From the NCBI GenBank assembly GCA_963703085.1, contig OY969789.1, positions 2,728,001-2,792,000 of the forward strand: a DNA stretch of 64,000 bases, written 5' to 3'. A model generated the notes under the pieces. That model worked only from the letters and a program-made list of their open reading frames with translations. It searched no databases and was not told where the DNA came from. Source of the stretch: DATAEG01 sp963703085. GTDB taxonomy: Bacteria > Actinomycetota > Actinomycetes > Mycobacteriales > Jatrophihabitantaceae. A program made the translations under genes and the position numbers. Positions 8,903 to 19,461 of the stretch are shown piece after piece (the first letter of the stretch is position 1; every line of letters begins with the position of its first letter).

Positions 8903-10777
8903 GTGGCGATCAGACAGCGCGACAGCCTGCGCAACGTGGCGATCGTCGCGCACGTCGACCACGGCAAGACCACTCTCGTGGACGCCATGCTGTGGCAGTC
9001 CGGGGCGTTCACCGCGCACCAGGCCGACACCGGCGACGTCAACGAGCGGGTGATGGACTCCAACGACCTGGAGCGGGAAAAGGGCATCACCATTCTGGCC
9101 AAGAACACCGCGGTGGACTACGTGTCGCCGCTGGGCGAGCAGGTGACGATCAACATCATCGACACGCCCGGCCACGCCGACTTCGGCGGCGAGGTGGAAC
9201 GCGGCCTGTCGATGGTGGACGGCGTGGTGCTGCTCGTCGACGCCTCTGAGGGGCCGCTGCCCCAGACCCGGTTCGTGCTGCGCAAGGCGTTGGCGGCCAA
9301 GATGCCGGTCATCCTCGTCATCAACAAGGTGGATCGTCCGGATGCCCGCATCGCCGACGTGGTCGACGAGACCTACGAGCTGTTCCTCGACCTCGATGCC
9401 GATGAGCACCAGATCGACTTCCCCATCGTCTACGCGTCGGCGAAAGCGGGCCGCGCATCGCTGAAGCGGCCGGAGAACGGGGTCATGCCGGAGGAGGAAA
9501 ACCTCAAGCCGTTCTTCGAGGCGATCCTCGAGACGATCCCGGCGCCGGTGTACGACGACGAGGCGCCGCTGCAGGCGCACGTGACGAACCTCGACGCGTC
9601 GCCGTACCTCGGCCGGCTGGCGCTGTGCCGGGTGCACAACGGCACGATCCGCAAGGGTCAGCAGGCTGCCTGGTGTCGCGCCAACGGCACCGTCGAGCGG
9701 GTCAAGATCACCGAGCTGCTCATGACGCACGCCTTGGAGCGCGTCTCAGCCGAGTCCGCCGGCCCGGGCGACATCATCGCCATCGCCGGCATCGACGAGA
9801 TCACCATCGGCGAGACGCTGGCCGACCCGGATGATCCGCGACCGCTGCCGGTCATCACGATCGACGAGCCGTCCATCTCCATGACGATCGGCATCAACAC
9901 CGCTCCGCTGGCCGGCGAGTCGGGCAAGAAACTCACTGCCCGGCAGGTGATCAACCGGCTGGATGCCGAACTGGTGGGCAATGTCTCCATCCGGGTGCTG
10001 CCGACCGAACGGCCGGACACCTGGGAGGTGCAGGGCCGGGGTGAGCTGCAATTGGCGATCCTGGTCGAGATCATGCGCCGCGAGGGCTTCGAGATCACCG
10101 TTGGCAAGCCACAGGTCGTGACCCGCACGGTGGACGGCAAGCTGCACGAGCCGATGGAGCGAATGACCATCGATGCACCGTCGGAATACCAGGGCGTGGT
10201 CATCCAGTTGCTCGCGCTACGCAAGGGCCGGCTGGAGCAGATGGTCGACCACGGCACCGGGTGGGTCCGGATGGAGTACCTCGTTCCGGCCCGCGGCCTG
10301 ATCGGCTTCCGCACCGAGTTCCTCACCGAGACCCGCGGCACCGGCCTGCTGCACCACATCCACGAGGGTTACGAGCCGTGGGCCGGCGAGATCCGGACCA
10401 GGCCCAGTGGGTCGCTGGTAGCCGACCGCCGTGGTGCCACCACCGGCTTCGCGCTGGCCAACCTGCAGGAGCGCGGCACGATGTTCGTCGGCCCCGGCAC
10501 CGAGGTGTACGAGGGCATGATCGTGGGGGAGAACTCGCGCCAGGACGACATGGACGTCAACCCCACCAAGGAGAAGAAGCTCACCAACATGCGGCAGTCC
10601 TCGGGTGATGTGCTGATCCCGCTGATTCCCCATCGGGTGCTGTCGCTGGAGCAGGCGCTGGAGTTCTGCCGCGACGACGAGTGCGTCGAGGTGACCCCGG
10701 CGAGCGTCCGGATCCGCAAGGTGATCCTGTCTGCTCAGGAGCGCGAGAAGAGCCGGGGCCGAGCCCGCAAGGGCTGA
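8903..10777 (+). CDS. typA: Translational GTPase TypA/BipA
   Basis: Ribosome-associated GTPase of the EF-G superfamily, involved in ribosome assembly and stress adaptation. It is 624 aa, the usual length. G1 is AHVDHGKTT, G2 lies in the EKGITI region, G3 is DTPGHADFGGEVER, and G4 is NKVDRPDAR. The BipA-type C-terminus has the YEPWAGEIRTRPSGSLVADR and NMRQSSGD segments. GTG 8903 gives the canonical short N-terminus; ATG 8885 is an alternative. In many Actinobacteria typA precedes an oligopeptide ABC transporter, as here after the aminotransferase pair. Confidence 0.96.
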   Translation: MAIRQRDSLRNVAIVAHVDHGKTTLVDAMLWQSGAFTAHQADTGDVNERVMDSNDLEREKGITILAKNTAVDYVSPLGEQVTINIIDTPGHADFGGEVERGLSMVDGVVLLVDASEGPLPQTRFVLRKALAAKMPVILVINKVDRPDARIADVVDETYELFLDLDADEHQIDFPIVYASAKAGRASLKRPENGVMPEEENLKPFFEAILETIPAPVYDDEAPLQAHVTNLDASPYLGRLALCRVHNGTIRKGQQAAWCRANGTVERVKITELLMTHALERVSAESAGPGDIIAIAGIDEITIGETLADPDDPRPLPVITIDEPSISMTIGINTAPLAGESGKKLTARQVINRLDAELVGNVSIRVLPTERPDTWEVQGRGELQLAILVEIMRREGFEITVGKPQVVTRTVDGKLHEPMERMTIDAPSEYQGVVIQLLALRKGRLEQMVDHGTGWVRMEYLVPARGLIGFRTEFLTETRGTGLLHHIHEGYEPWAGEIRTRPSGSLVADRRGATTGFALANLQERGTMFVGPGTEVYEGMIVGENSRQDDMDVNPTKEKKLTNMRQSSGDVLIPLIPHRVLSLEQALEFCRDDECVEVTPASVRIRKVILSAQEREKSRGRARKG

Positions 10778-10788
10778 CCGGGGCTTAC

Positions 10789-10924
10789 GATCGCCTGATC
10801 GATTACTCGCGCTGACCCTCGCTTCGCATCGGGCCAACCCTCGCAATCGATGCTCGCTTCGCTCGCACAAGCGCTCCTACGTCGCGCGCCGGCGATTTGC
10901 TCGTCGCGCGAGCGCTCATCGCGT
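10789..10924 (-). repeat. Intergenic repeat, left copy (inverted)
   Basis: About 136 bp that, read on the minus strand, matches 12975-13111 at roughly 80% identity by eye. Shared blocks include ACGCGATGAGCGCT, ATCGCCGGCGCGCGACG, AGGAGCGCTT, CGAGCGAAGCGAG and AATCGATCAGGCGATC. It lies immediately after typA. A short duplication of GCGAGCGCTCATCGC follows at its inner edge (about 10909-10945). Confidence 0.85.
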
Positions 10925-10967
10925 GCGAGACCGCGAGCGCTCATCGCTGCGAGATCAAGTCACACGC

Positions 10968-10973
10968 TAACGT
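10968..10973 (+). promoter_or_regulatory. -10 element (TAACGT) of the aminotransferase gene, leaderless
   Basis: TANNNT ends 7 nt before GTG 10981, just inside the left repeat copy, so the aminotransferase/amidase pair has its own promoter. Confidence 0.5.
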
Positions 10974-10980
10974 TGCGCGA

Positions 10981-12147
10981 GTGAGCGAGCGGACGCCGTT
11001 GGTCGAGCGGATGCAACCCTTCGGTACGACGATCTTCGCGGAGATGTCGGCGCTGGCGGTGCAGACCGGCAGTGTGAACCTGGGTCAGGGCTTCCCGGAT
11101 GTGGACGGTCCGCCGGCGTTGCTCGACGCCGCCCGCGACGCCCTCTATGACGGCAAGCACAACCAGTACCCGCCCGGTCCGGGCATCCCGGAGTTGCGTA
11201 CCGCGATCGCCGAGCACCAACGGCGTTTCTATGGTCTGCAGTTCGACCCGGCTGACGAGATCCTGGTGACTGCCGGCGCCACGGAGGCAATTGCGGCGAC
11301 GTTGCTCGGGCTGTGCGAGCCGGGCGACGAGGTCGTCACCTTCGAGCCGTATTACGACTCCTACGCGGCCTGTATCGCGCTGGCCGGTGCCACCAGGCGG
11401 GTGGTGACGCTGCGCCGCGACGGGCAGCGGTGGGCCTTCGACCCCGACGAGCTGCGCTCGGCGATCACCGCGCGGACCCGGTTGATTCTGCTCAACACTC
11501 CGCACAATCCGACCGGCAAGGTGTTCGACGCCGACGAGCTCGGCCTGATCGCCGAACTGGCCGTCGAGCGCGATCTTGTCGTGGTCACCGACGAGGTGTA
11601 CGAACACCTCGTCTTCGACGGTGTGCATGTACCGATGGCGACGCTGCCGGGAATGCGGGAACGGACGGTCACGATCTCCTCGGCGGGGAAGACGTTCAGC
11701 GTCACCGGCTGGAAGATCGGCTGGCTGTGCGCGCCGGCTGCACTGGTCACTGCGGCCCGGTCGGTGAAGCAGTTCCTCACCTACGTCAACGGCGGACCGT
11801 TCCAACCTGCCGTGGCAACGGCCCTGGGCTTCGACGACGGCTATTACCACGGGATCGCGGCAACCCTTCGTGCGCAACGTGACGTGCTGACCGCCGGGTT
11901 GACTCGGGCCGGCTTCGACGTCGTCGTTCCGCAGGCGACGTACTTCGCGACGGCGGACGTGGCAACGGACGGTGTGGCATTCTGCCGCGACCTGCCGGGG
12001 CGTTACGGAATCGTCGCCATCCCGAGCTCGGTTTTCTACGACACTGAACAGGGTGACAGTTATGTTCGGTTCGCCTTCTGCAAACAGGTCCCAGTGCTGA
12101 ACGAGGCGCTTCGCCGGCTCGGTGGCGGAGAGAAAGGTGCTACGTGA
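10981..12147 (+). CDS. PLP-dependent aminotransferase (methionine/glutamine transaminase type)
   Basis: Fold-type I class I/II aminotransferase, 388 aa. It has the substrate-loop signature NLGQGFPD, the NPTGK motif, the DEVYEHL segment and the PLP lysine in SSAGKTFSVTGWKIGW. NLGQGFPD and GWKIGW place it in the kynurenine/glutamine/methionine transaminase group (YbdL-like, also called DapC in some mycobacterial annotations). Coupling by a GTGA overlap to an omega-amidase favours a glutamine- or methionine-dependent transaminase whose 2-oxoamide product is then hydrolysed. A separate bona fide dapC lies at 51935. Start GTG 10981 is supported by the -10 element. Confidence 0.85.
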   Translation: MSERTPLVERMQPFGTTIFAEMSALAVQTGSVNLGQGFPDVDGPPALLDAARDALYDGKHNQYPPGPGIPELRTAIAEHQRRFYGLQFDPADEILVTAGATEAIAATLLGLCEPGDEVVTFEPYYDSYAACIALAGATRRVVTLRRDGQRWAFDPDELRSAITARTRLILLNTPHNPTGKVFDADELGLIAELAVERDLVVVTDEVYEHLVFDGVHVPMATLPGMRERTVTISSAGKTFSVTGWKIGWLCAPAALVTAARSVKQFLTYVNGGPFQPAVATALGFDDGYYHGIAATLRAQRDVLTAGLTRAGFDVVVPQATYFATADVATDGVAFCRDLPGRYGIVAIPSSVFYDTEQGDSYVRFAFCKQVPVLNEALRRLGGGEKGAT

Positions 12148-12926
12148 AAGTCGCCGCCATTCAGCACGACATCACCTGGGAAGACGCCGCTGCGACGCGG
12201 TCCGCACTGGCTCCCCGCCTTGCCGCGGCAGCGGCCGGCGGCGCGCGCCTGATCGTCGTGAGCGAGATGTTCGCGACCGGGTTCTCAATGCGGCCGGATC
12301 GGATCGCCGAACAGCGGGGTGGGCCCACCGAGACTTGGCTGGTCGATCAGGCCCGCAGCCTCGGGGTCTGGGTCGTCGGGTCGATCGCGCAGCACGATTC
12401 GGCACTCGGCGTCGACGAGCGGGCAGTCAACGTCGCCGTCCTCGCCGACCCATCCGGCGGCACGCACCGATACGAGAAGATCCATCCGTTCAGCTATGCC
12501 GGCGAGCACAAGCAGTATCGGGCCGGAGAAAAACCACTGGTGGTGGAGATCGAGGGCGTCCGCACCGCGATCTTCATCTGCTACGACCTGCGCTTCGCCG
12601 ACGAGTTCTGGGCGCTGGCCAGCGACGTCGACTGCTACGTGGTCCCGGCGAACTGGCCCGCGGCGCGCAGGGCTCACTGGAGCGCCCTGCTGCGCGCCAG
12701 AGCGATCGAGAACCAGGCCTATGTCGTCGGCGTCAACCGGGTCGGCCCGGCGGGGCACAGTCGCGATCTCCCGCACTCCGGTGACTCGGCGATCATCGAC
12801 CCCCTTGGGCTCGTGCTCGTCGAGGCGAGCGAGGTCGAAACCACGCTGGCGGCCGACATCGACCCCGCGCGGGTGGCCGAGGTCCGCGCCGAGTTCCCGT
12901 TCCTTCCCGACCGGCGACCCCGATGA
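12144..12926 (+). CDS. Carbon-nitrogen hydrolase, probable omega-amidase
   Basis: Nitrilase superfamily enzyme, 260 aa, with the Glu-Lys-Cys triad at E41 (VVSEMF), K112 (KIHPFSY) and C146 (FICYDLRF). Omega-amidases convert 2-oxoglutaramate or 2-oxosuccinamate to the dicarboxylate plus ammonia. The YEKIHPFSYAGEHKQY segment is shared with YafV/Nit2. It overlaps the upstream aminotransferase by 4 bp, so the pair forms a glutamine transaminase-omega-amidase route that pulls transamination forward. Methionine salvage (regeneration of methionine from its oxo-acid) is one known setting. The start is GTG 12144. Confidence 0.88.
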   Translation: MKVAAIQHDITWEDAAATRSALAPRLAAAAAGGARLIVVSEMFATGFSMRPDRIAEQRGGPTETWLVDQARSLGVWVVGSIAQHDSALGVDERAVNVAVLADPSGGTHRYEKIHPFSYAGEHKQYRAGEKPLVVEIEGVRTAIFICYDLRFADEFWALASDVDCYVVPANWPAARRAHWSALLRARAIENQAYVVGVNRVGPAGHSRDLPHSGDSAIIDPLGLVLVEASEVETTLAADIDPARVAEVRAEFPFLPDRRPR

Positions 12927-12974
12927 GCAGGCACCGAAAAGACATTCCGACCGGGGTGACGGTACTGTCTCACG

Positions 12975-13111
12975 ACGCGATGAGCGCTTGCGCGAAGAGC
13001 CGGATCGCCGGCGCGCGACGCAGGAGCGCTTGCCCGAGCGAAGCGAGGTATCGGTTGAGAGTGGCCCCCGACGCGAAGCGAGGGGTCCGCGAGCGAATCG
13101 ATCAGGCGATC
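12975..13111 (+). repeat. Intergenic repeat, right copy
   Basis: About 137 bp, inverted relative to 10789-10924, so the two copies bracket the aminotransferase/amidase pair with matching outer ends (GATCGCCTGATC and its complement). It abuts the ribosome-binding region of the first oligopeptide permease gene. A 70-codon frame across it (12923-13135) and one across the left copy (10735-10944, minus) share the peptide core AGARRRSAC...PDAKRG...IDQAI. This follows from the DNA identity and is not evidence of a protein. Confidence 0.85.
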
Positions 13112-13128
13112 CATAAGAGGGAGCCGCA

Positions 13129-14112
13129 ATGCTGAAGTTCCTTGCCCGGCGATTCGTCAACTATGTGGTCTTGACGTTCATCGCGACCAGCCTCGCGTAC
13201 ATCCTGGCTTCGATGGCATTCCACCCCGAGCAGCGCTATCTGTCGCAGAACCCGCGCCCGTCGCAACAGGTCATCGACGAGAACCTCAACGAGATCAACG
13301 CCAACCCGAAGGTGCCGGTCCTCAAGCGATACGGAAAATGGGTCACCGGGGTCTTCCACGGCAACTTCGGCAGGGAGTTCCCGGGCAGCGACCAGGTGAG
13401 TTCGGAGATCGGCCGCCGCTCGCTGGTGAGCCTCCGCCTGCTCCTGCTCGGCACGGTGATCGGCACGGTGAGCGGTGTGCTGATCGGTGTGTTCGGCGCG
13501 GTGCGACAACGAAAGGTGTTCGACCAGCTCAGCACCTTCTGGGCGTATGTGGTGCTGGCCACGCCGGTCGTGGTGATCATCCTGCTGGTGCAGACGGTCG
13601 GCTATTACATCAATAGGGGTGTCGGCGACGCCACCTTCCTGCCGCTCACCGGCGAGTACGACTCCAACCTGCACGGAGTGGATTTCTGGACCGATCGGGG
13701 CACCCGACTGGTGCTGCCCACGATCGCGCTGGCATTGGGTATCGCGGCGTTCTATAGCCGGTATCAGCGCAGCACCATGCTGGACGTGCTGGGCAGCGAC
13801 TTCCTGCGCACCGCGCGAGCCAAGGGACTGACCCGGCGCCAGGCGTTGATGAAGCACGGCGTGCGCACCGCGTTGATCCCGATGGCTACGTTCTTCGCCT
13901 ACACGTTCGGGCTGTTGCTCACCGGCGCGATCTTCACCGAGAAACTGTTCGTCTGGAACGGGATGGGCAGCTTCCTCATCGACTCCATCAACAACCGGGA
14001 TATCAACAGCACTGCGGCGATCGCCTGCTTCACCGCGCTTCTGGTGCTTATCTCGGGGATGCTGTCCGATGTCATCTACGCGGCACTCGATCCGCGCGTG
14101 CGAGCCGGTTAA
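13129..14112 (+). CDS. Oligopeptide ABC transporter permease, DppB type (system A)
   Basis: Inner-membrane permease, 327 aa, with six predicted TM segments and the EAA loop (FLRTARAKGLTRRQALMKHGVRTALIP) that docks the ATPases. The long first extracytoplasmic loop is typical of DppB/OppB. ATG 13129 follows GAGGGAGCC at good spacing. It is the first gene of system A (permease, permease, fused ATPase, binding protein). Its promoter must lie in or near the repeat at 12975-13111. Confidence 0.92.
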   Translation: MLKFLARRFVNYVVLTFIATSLAYILASMAFHPEQRYLSQNPRPSQQVIDENLNEINANPKVPVLKRYGKWVTGVFHGNFGREFPGSDQVSSEIGRRSLVSLRLLLLGTVIGTVSGVLIGVFGAVRQRKVFDQLSTFWAYVVLATPVVVIILLVQTVGYYINRGVGDATFLPLTGEYDSNLHGVDFWTDRGTRLVLPTIALALGIAAFYSRYQRSTMLDVLGSDFLRTARAKGLTRRQALMKHGVRTALIPMATFFAYTFGLLLTGAIFTEKLFVWNGMGSFLIDSINNRDINSTAAIACFTALLVLISGMLSDVIYAALDPRVRAG

Positions 14113-14121
14113 GGGGTCGAC

Positions 14122-15108
14122 ATGGTCTCTCCGCAGAACGTCTTCGAGGTCGACCAGGGCAGTGACGACGGCGGCGCGCCGGTCGGCGAGGCCGGGCCGG
14201 CTCCCACCCGGGAGTACGGCCGGTTCGGCCTGATCGTCCGCCGCTTCTTCCGAAGCAGGTCTGGGCTGCTCGGCCTTGCGCTGCTGGTGATCATCGCCCT
14301 GGTGGCGATCATCGGACCGATGCTGATCAAGTTCGCTCCGGCCGACAACGACTTCGCCAACACCCTCGTCAAGCCTGGCGTCGGCGGGCACATCCTCGGC
14401 ACCGACACCTCCGGTCGGGACATTCTCGCGCGAACGCTGGCTGGGTTGCGCAAGTCACTGGCGATCGGCTTCTTCGCTGCGATCATCACCACCACCATCG
14501 CCGGCATCGCCGGCTCGTGCGCCGGCTACTTCGGCAAGTGGGTTGATGCCTCGATCGTCTGGGTGATCGACCTGCTGCTGGTGCTGCCCAGCTTCCTGGT
14601 ACTGGCCATTCTGAGCCCCATCCTGGGCACCAAGGGCACCACCCCGCACTGGTACACCCTGGGGGTCAGCCCGAGTATCTGGTTCCTCATCATCTTGCTT
14701 TCGATCTTCGGCTGGATGATCACCGGCCGGGTCATCCGCGGGATGACGTTCAGTTTGCGCGAGCGCGAGTACGTGGCCGCCGCCCGGTTCATGGGCGTTC
14801 CCGCTCGGACGATCATCACCCGCCATCTGCTGCCGAACATGGCCTCGTTGTTGATCGTGGATGTCACCATCAACGTCGCCGGCACGATCCTTTCCGAGAC
14901 CGGGCTGTCCTTCTTCGGATTCGGGGTGCAGCCGCCGGACGTCTCGCTGGGCACCGTCCTCAATGACAACCAGAACTTCATCACCACCGCGTCGTGGACG
15001 ATCCTGCCGGCCTGTTTCGCGCTGATCTTCCTGCTCCTGTCCGTCAACCTGGTCGGCGACGCCCTGCGTGACGCCATCGACCCGACCTCGGGAGCCAGCC
15101 GGCTGTGA
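14122..15108 (+). CDS. Oligopeptide ABC transporter permease, DppC type (system A)
   Basis: Second permease subunit, 328 aa. A ~30-residue polar N-terminus precedes TM1 (about residues 48-68), as in DppC/OppC. It has GTDTSGRDILARTLAGLRKSL, and the EAA loop REREYVAAARFMGVPARTIITRHLLPN. The C-terminal segment GDALRDAIDPTS is a DppC hallmark. ATG 14122 follows AAGGGG. Only 9 bp separate it from the preceding permease gene. Confidence 0.92.
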   Translation: MVSPQNVFEVDQGSDDGGAPVGEAGPAPTREYGRFGLIVRRFFRSRSGLLGLALLVIIALVAIIGPMLIKFAPADNDFANTLVKPGVGGHILGTDTSGRDILARTLAGLRKSLAIGFFAAIITTTIAGIAGSCAGYFGKWVDASIVWVIDLLLVLPSFLVLAILSPILGTKGTTPHWYTLGVSPSIWFLIILLSIFGWMITGRVIRGMTFSLREREYVAAARFMGVPARTIITRHLLPNMASLLIVDVTINVAGTILSETGLSFFGFGVQPPDVSLGTVLNDNQNFITTASWTILPACFALIFLLLSVNLVGDALRDAIDPTSGASRL

Positions 15109-15145
15109 GCATCGATATGGGCGCCCACCGAACGGAGCTGAACCA

Positions 15146-17257
<2,112 letters not shown>

Positions 17258-17438
17258 AGTCCGGACGACCCCATCCCGGGTCCGCAAGGGCCCGGATGCA
17301 ACGTTCACGTACCGATCTGGCAACGACCGCACGATCCACTTGCCCGGGCCGGAGTCGGCAGTAAGTCTGTAGCGATAGCGCACGGCTGCCCCAGAAGGCG
17401 CGTGCTTGCTGTACCTCACCACGACAAGAGGAGGACGC

Positions 17439-19124
17439 GTGAGGCTGTCCAAGAAGACGTCTGCGCTCGTTGGAGTCGCAGTGGCCGCGGCGATGGGGCT
17501 GAGTGCGTGCAGCTCCGGCGGCGGTAGCAGTAACAACAGCAGTGCCCAGAAGAAGAAGCAAGCCAGCAACAACGCCAACCAGATGAGCCCGGTGGATTAC
17601 GCACAGGTTCCCGATGGCGGCAACCTGCGGTGGCCGATCGAGAGCTTCCCGGCCAACTTCAACATTTTCGAGGTTGACGGCAATGAGTCCGGCACCAATG
17701 ACTTGATGCTGTCCACCTTGCCGCCGGTGTTCCACTTCGATGGAGCCGGCAAGGCGACGCTCGACAAGGATGTCGTCGACAAGGCCGAGGTCACCAGTCA
17801 GAGCCCGCAGGTCGTGGAGTACCACCTGAACCCGAAGGCCGTGTGGAGTGATGGCACTCCGATGACCTACAAGGACTTCCAGGGCATGTTCAACGCCCTG
17901 AACGGCAAGAACAAGGCCTACAAGGCGGCATCGACGTCGGGATACGACCAGGTCGGCAGTGTGGAGCGTGGCGCCACCGATCAGGACGTGAAGGTGACCT
18001 TCGCGAAGGTCTACCCGGAGTGGCAGTCCCTGTTCGACGACCTGATCCCGACCACGTTGACCGCGACGCCGGAGGCATTCAACTCGGCGTGGATCAACGG
18101 CCCGACGGTGTCGGGTGGTCCGTTCATCATCGACAAGATCGACAAGACCGCGAAGACGATCACGGTCAAGCGCAACGACAAGTGGTGGGGCCAGAAGGCC
18201 AAGCTGGACACCATCCAGTACAAGGTCATCGACATCTCGGCGCAGCCGAAGGCGTTCCAGGGCGACCAGATCGACTTCTTCGACATCGGCTCGGACCCGG
18301 CGGCGTACAAGACCGCGCAGGCCACTCCGAACAGTGAGATCCGCAAGGCGGGTGGGCCGAACTACCGGCACATCGACCTGTCCAAGCGGGGCCCGCTGGC
18401 CGACCTGGCGGTGCGTCAGGCGGTGATGCTCAGCATCGACCGGGTCAACGACGCGAAGGCGATGCTCAGCGCGCTGGACTGGCCGGCGACCACGCTGGAC
18501 AGCCACATCTGGATGAACAACCAGGCGCAGTACAAGGCCACCTGTGGTGACTACTGCAACCAGGACATCGCCAAGGCCGACAGCCTGCTGGAGGGTGCCG
18601 GCTGGAAGAAGGACGGCAAGGGCATCTACGCCAAGGCCGGCAAGGAGCTGAACCTGTCGTTCGTCATCCCGGCCGGTGTCGCCTCCAGCGCCACCGAAGC
18701 GGGCATCCAGCAGAACGCGCTGAAGAAGGCCGGCATCAAGGTGACCCTGAAGACGGTGCCGTCGGATCCGTTCTTCCCGAGCTACATCATCCCGGGTAAC
18801 TACGACCTGACCATCTTCAGCTGGCTGGGGACACCGTTCCCGGTCAGTGGTGCCAAGCAGCTGTACGCGGAGAACGGTGAGTCGAACTTCGGCAAGATCG
18901 GCTCGAAGGAGATCGACACGCTGCTCGACGAGGCGACCAGCACGCTGGACACCAGCAAGGCGGTGGACTTGACCTACCAGATCGACCAGAAGCTCTGGGA
19001 GGAAGGCCACTCGGTGACCCTCTACCAGCGGCCCGACCTGGTGGCCTGCCAGAAGAAGCTGGTGAACGAGGGCGCCAAGGGCTTCGCCGACATCGATTAC
19101 ACCACGATCGGCTTCAAGAAGTAG
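17439..19124 (+). CDS. Oligopeptide-binding lipoprotein (SBP family 5, system A)
   Basis: Extracytoplasmic solute-binding protein, 561 aa. It has a lipoprotein signal peptide (VRLSKKTSALVG..., lipobox LSAC), then a Ser/Gly/Asn/Lys-rich linker, then the family 5 fold. NPKAVWSDGTPMTYKDF is the conserved YTL/FWSDG segment. GTG 17439 is preceded by AGGAGG at 4-5 nt. A 181-bp gap separates it from the ATPase gene, so it may have its own promoter. It is followed by the strongest hairpin of the region (19156-19188), which should end the operon. Confidence 0.93.
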   Translation: MRLSKKTSALVGVAVAAAMGLSACSSGGGSSNNSSAQKKKQASNNANQMSPVDYAQVPDGGNLRWPIESFPANFNIFEVDGNESGTNDLMLSTLPPVFHFDGAGKATLDKDVVDKAEVTSQSPQVVEYHLNPKAVWSDGTPMTYKDFQGMFNALNGKNKAYKAASTSGYDQVGSVERGATDQDVKVTFAKVYPEWQSLFDDLIPTTLTATPEAFNSAWINGPTVSGGPFIIDKIDKTAKTITVKRNDKWWGQKAKLDTIQYKVIDISAQPKAFQGDQIDFFDIGSDPAAYKTAQATPNSEIRKAGGPNYRHIDLSKRGPLADLAVRQAVMLSIDRVNDAKAMLSALDWPATTLDSHIWMNNQAQYKATCGDYCNQDIAKADSLLEGAGWKKDGKGIYAKAGKELNLSFVIPAGVASSATEAGIQQNALKKAGIKVTLKTVPSDPFFPSYIIPGNYDLTIFSWLGTPFPVSGAKQLYAENGESNFGKIGSKEIDTLLDEATSTLDTSKAVDLTYQIDQKLWEEGHSVTLYQRPDLVACQKKLVNEGAKGFADIDYTTIGFKK

Positions 19125-19155
19125 TCCTACACGTAGTCAACCGCACGTAGCACTA

Positions 19156-19188
19156 CCGAGGGCCCCGACCGACGGTCGGGGCCCTCGG
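19156..19188 (+). terminator. Strong hairpin ending oligopeptide system A
   Basis: CCGAGGGCCCCGACC pairs perfectly over 15 bp with GGTCGGGGCCCTCGG around a GAC loop, followed by GCTTTCG. It lacks a long U-tract, as is usual for actinobacterial terminators. It lies 31 bp after the binding-protein stop. Confidence 0.75.
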
Positions 19189-19461
19189 GCTTTCGCTGCG
19201 CTTCCGGCCTCGATGGCGGTCGTACCGCCCTGTTTGTCGGCGCGCGCCGGCGCTACGGGCGCGGTACGAGCGCGTAACAATTTGCCCACCGGACTCCGAT
19301 CGGGCTTGTCAGATCGGCCAGGCCGACTACCCTTCCACTCGCTACGCATACCACGACGTCGCAATTCGATTGCGAACTGGTTGCAGGCGATACGACGCGG
19401 CAGCTCTGGCCTACGCTCCGGATAGGTCAGAGCCACCCAACATCGAGGAGCGGACCAAAGC
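19189..19461. other. Intergenic region between the two oligopeptide systems
   Basis: The whole gap between genes is 337 bp including the terminator. It holds no convincing gene. An inverted repeat TCGCAAT-TCG-ATTGCGA (19359-19375) lies about 90 bp before the next start and could be an operator. A longer-range GTACCGC...GCGGTAC pair spans about 19219-19266. No clear -35/-10 pair is recognisable. Confidence 0.45.

Noticed and set aside
10861..10960. Possible promoterless small RNA gene in the left repeat
   Set aside because: Palindromic GC-rich blocks are explained by the repeat family; no promoter or terminator pair was found.
17258..17438. Separate promoter for the system A binding protein
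   Set aside because: A loose TTGCCC and TAAGTC-like pair exists, but spacing and consensus are too weak to report as a feature.
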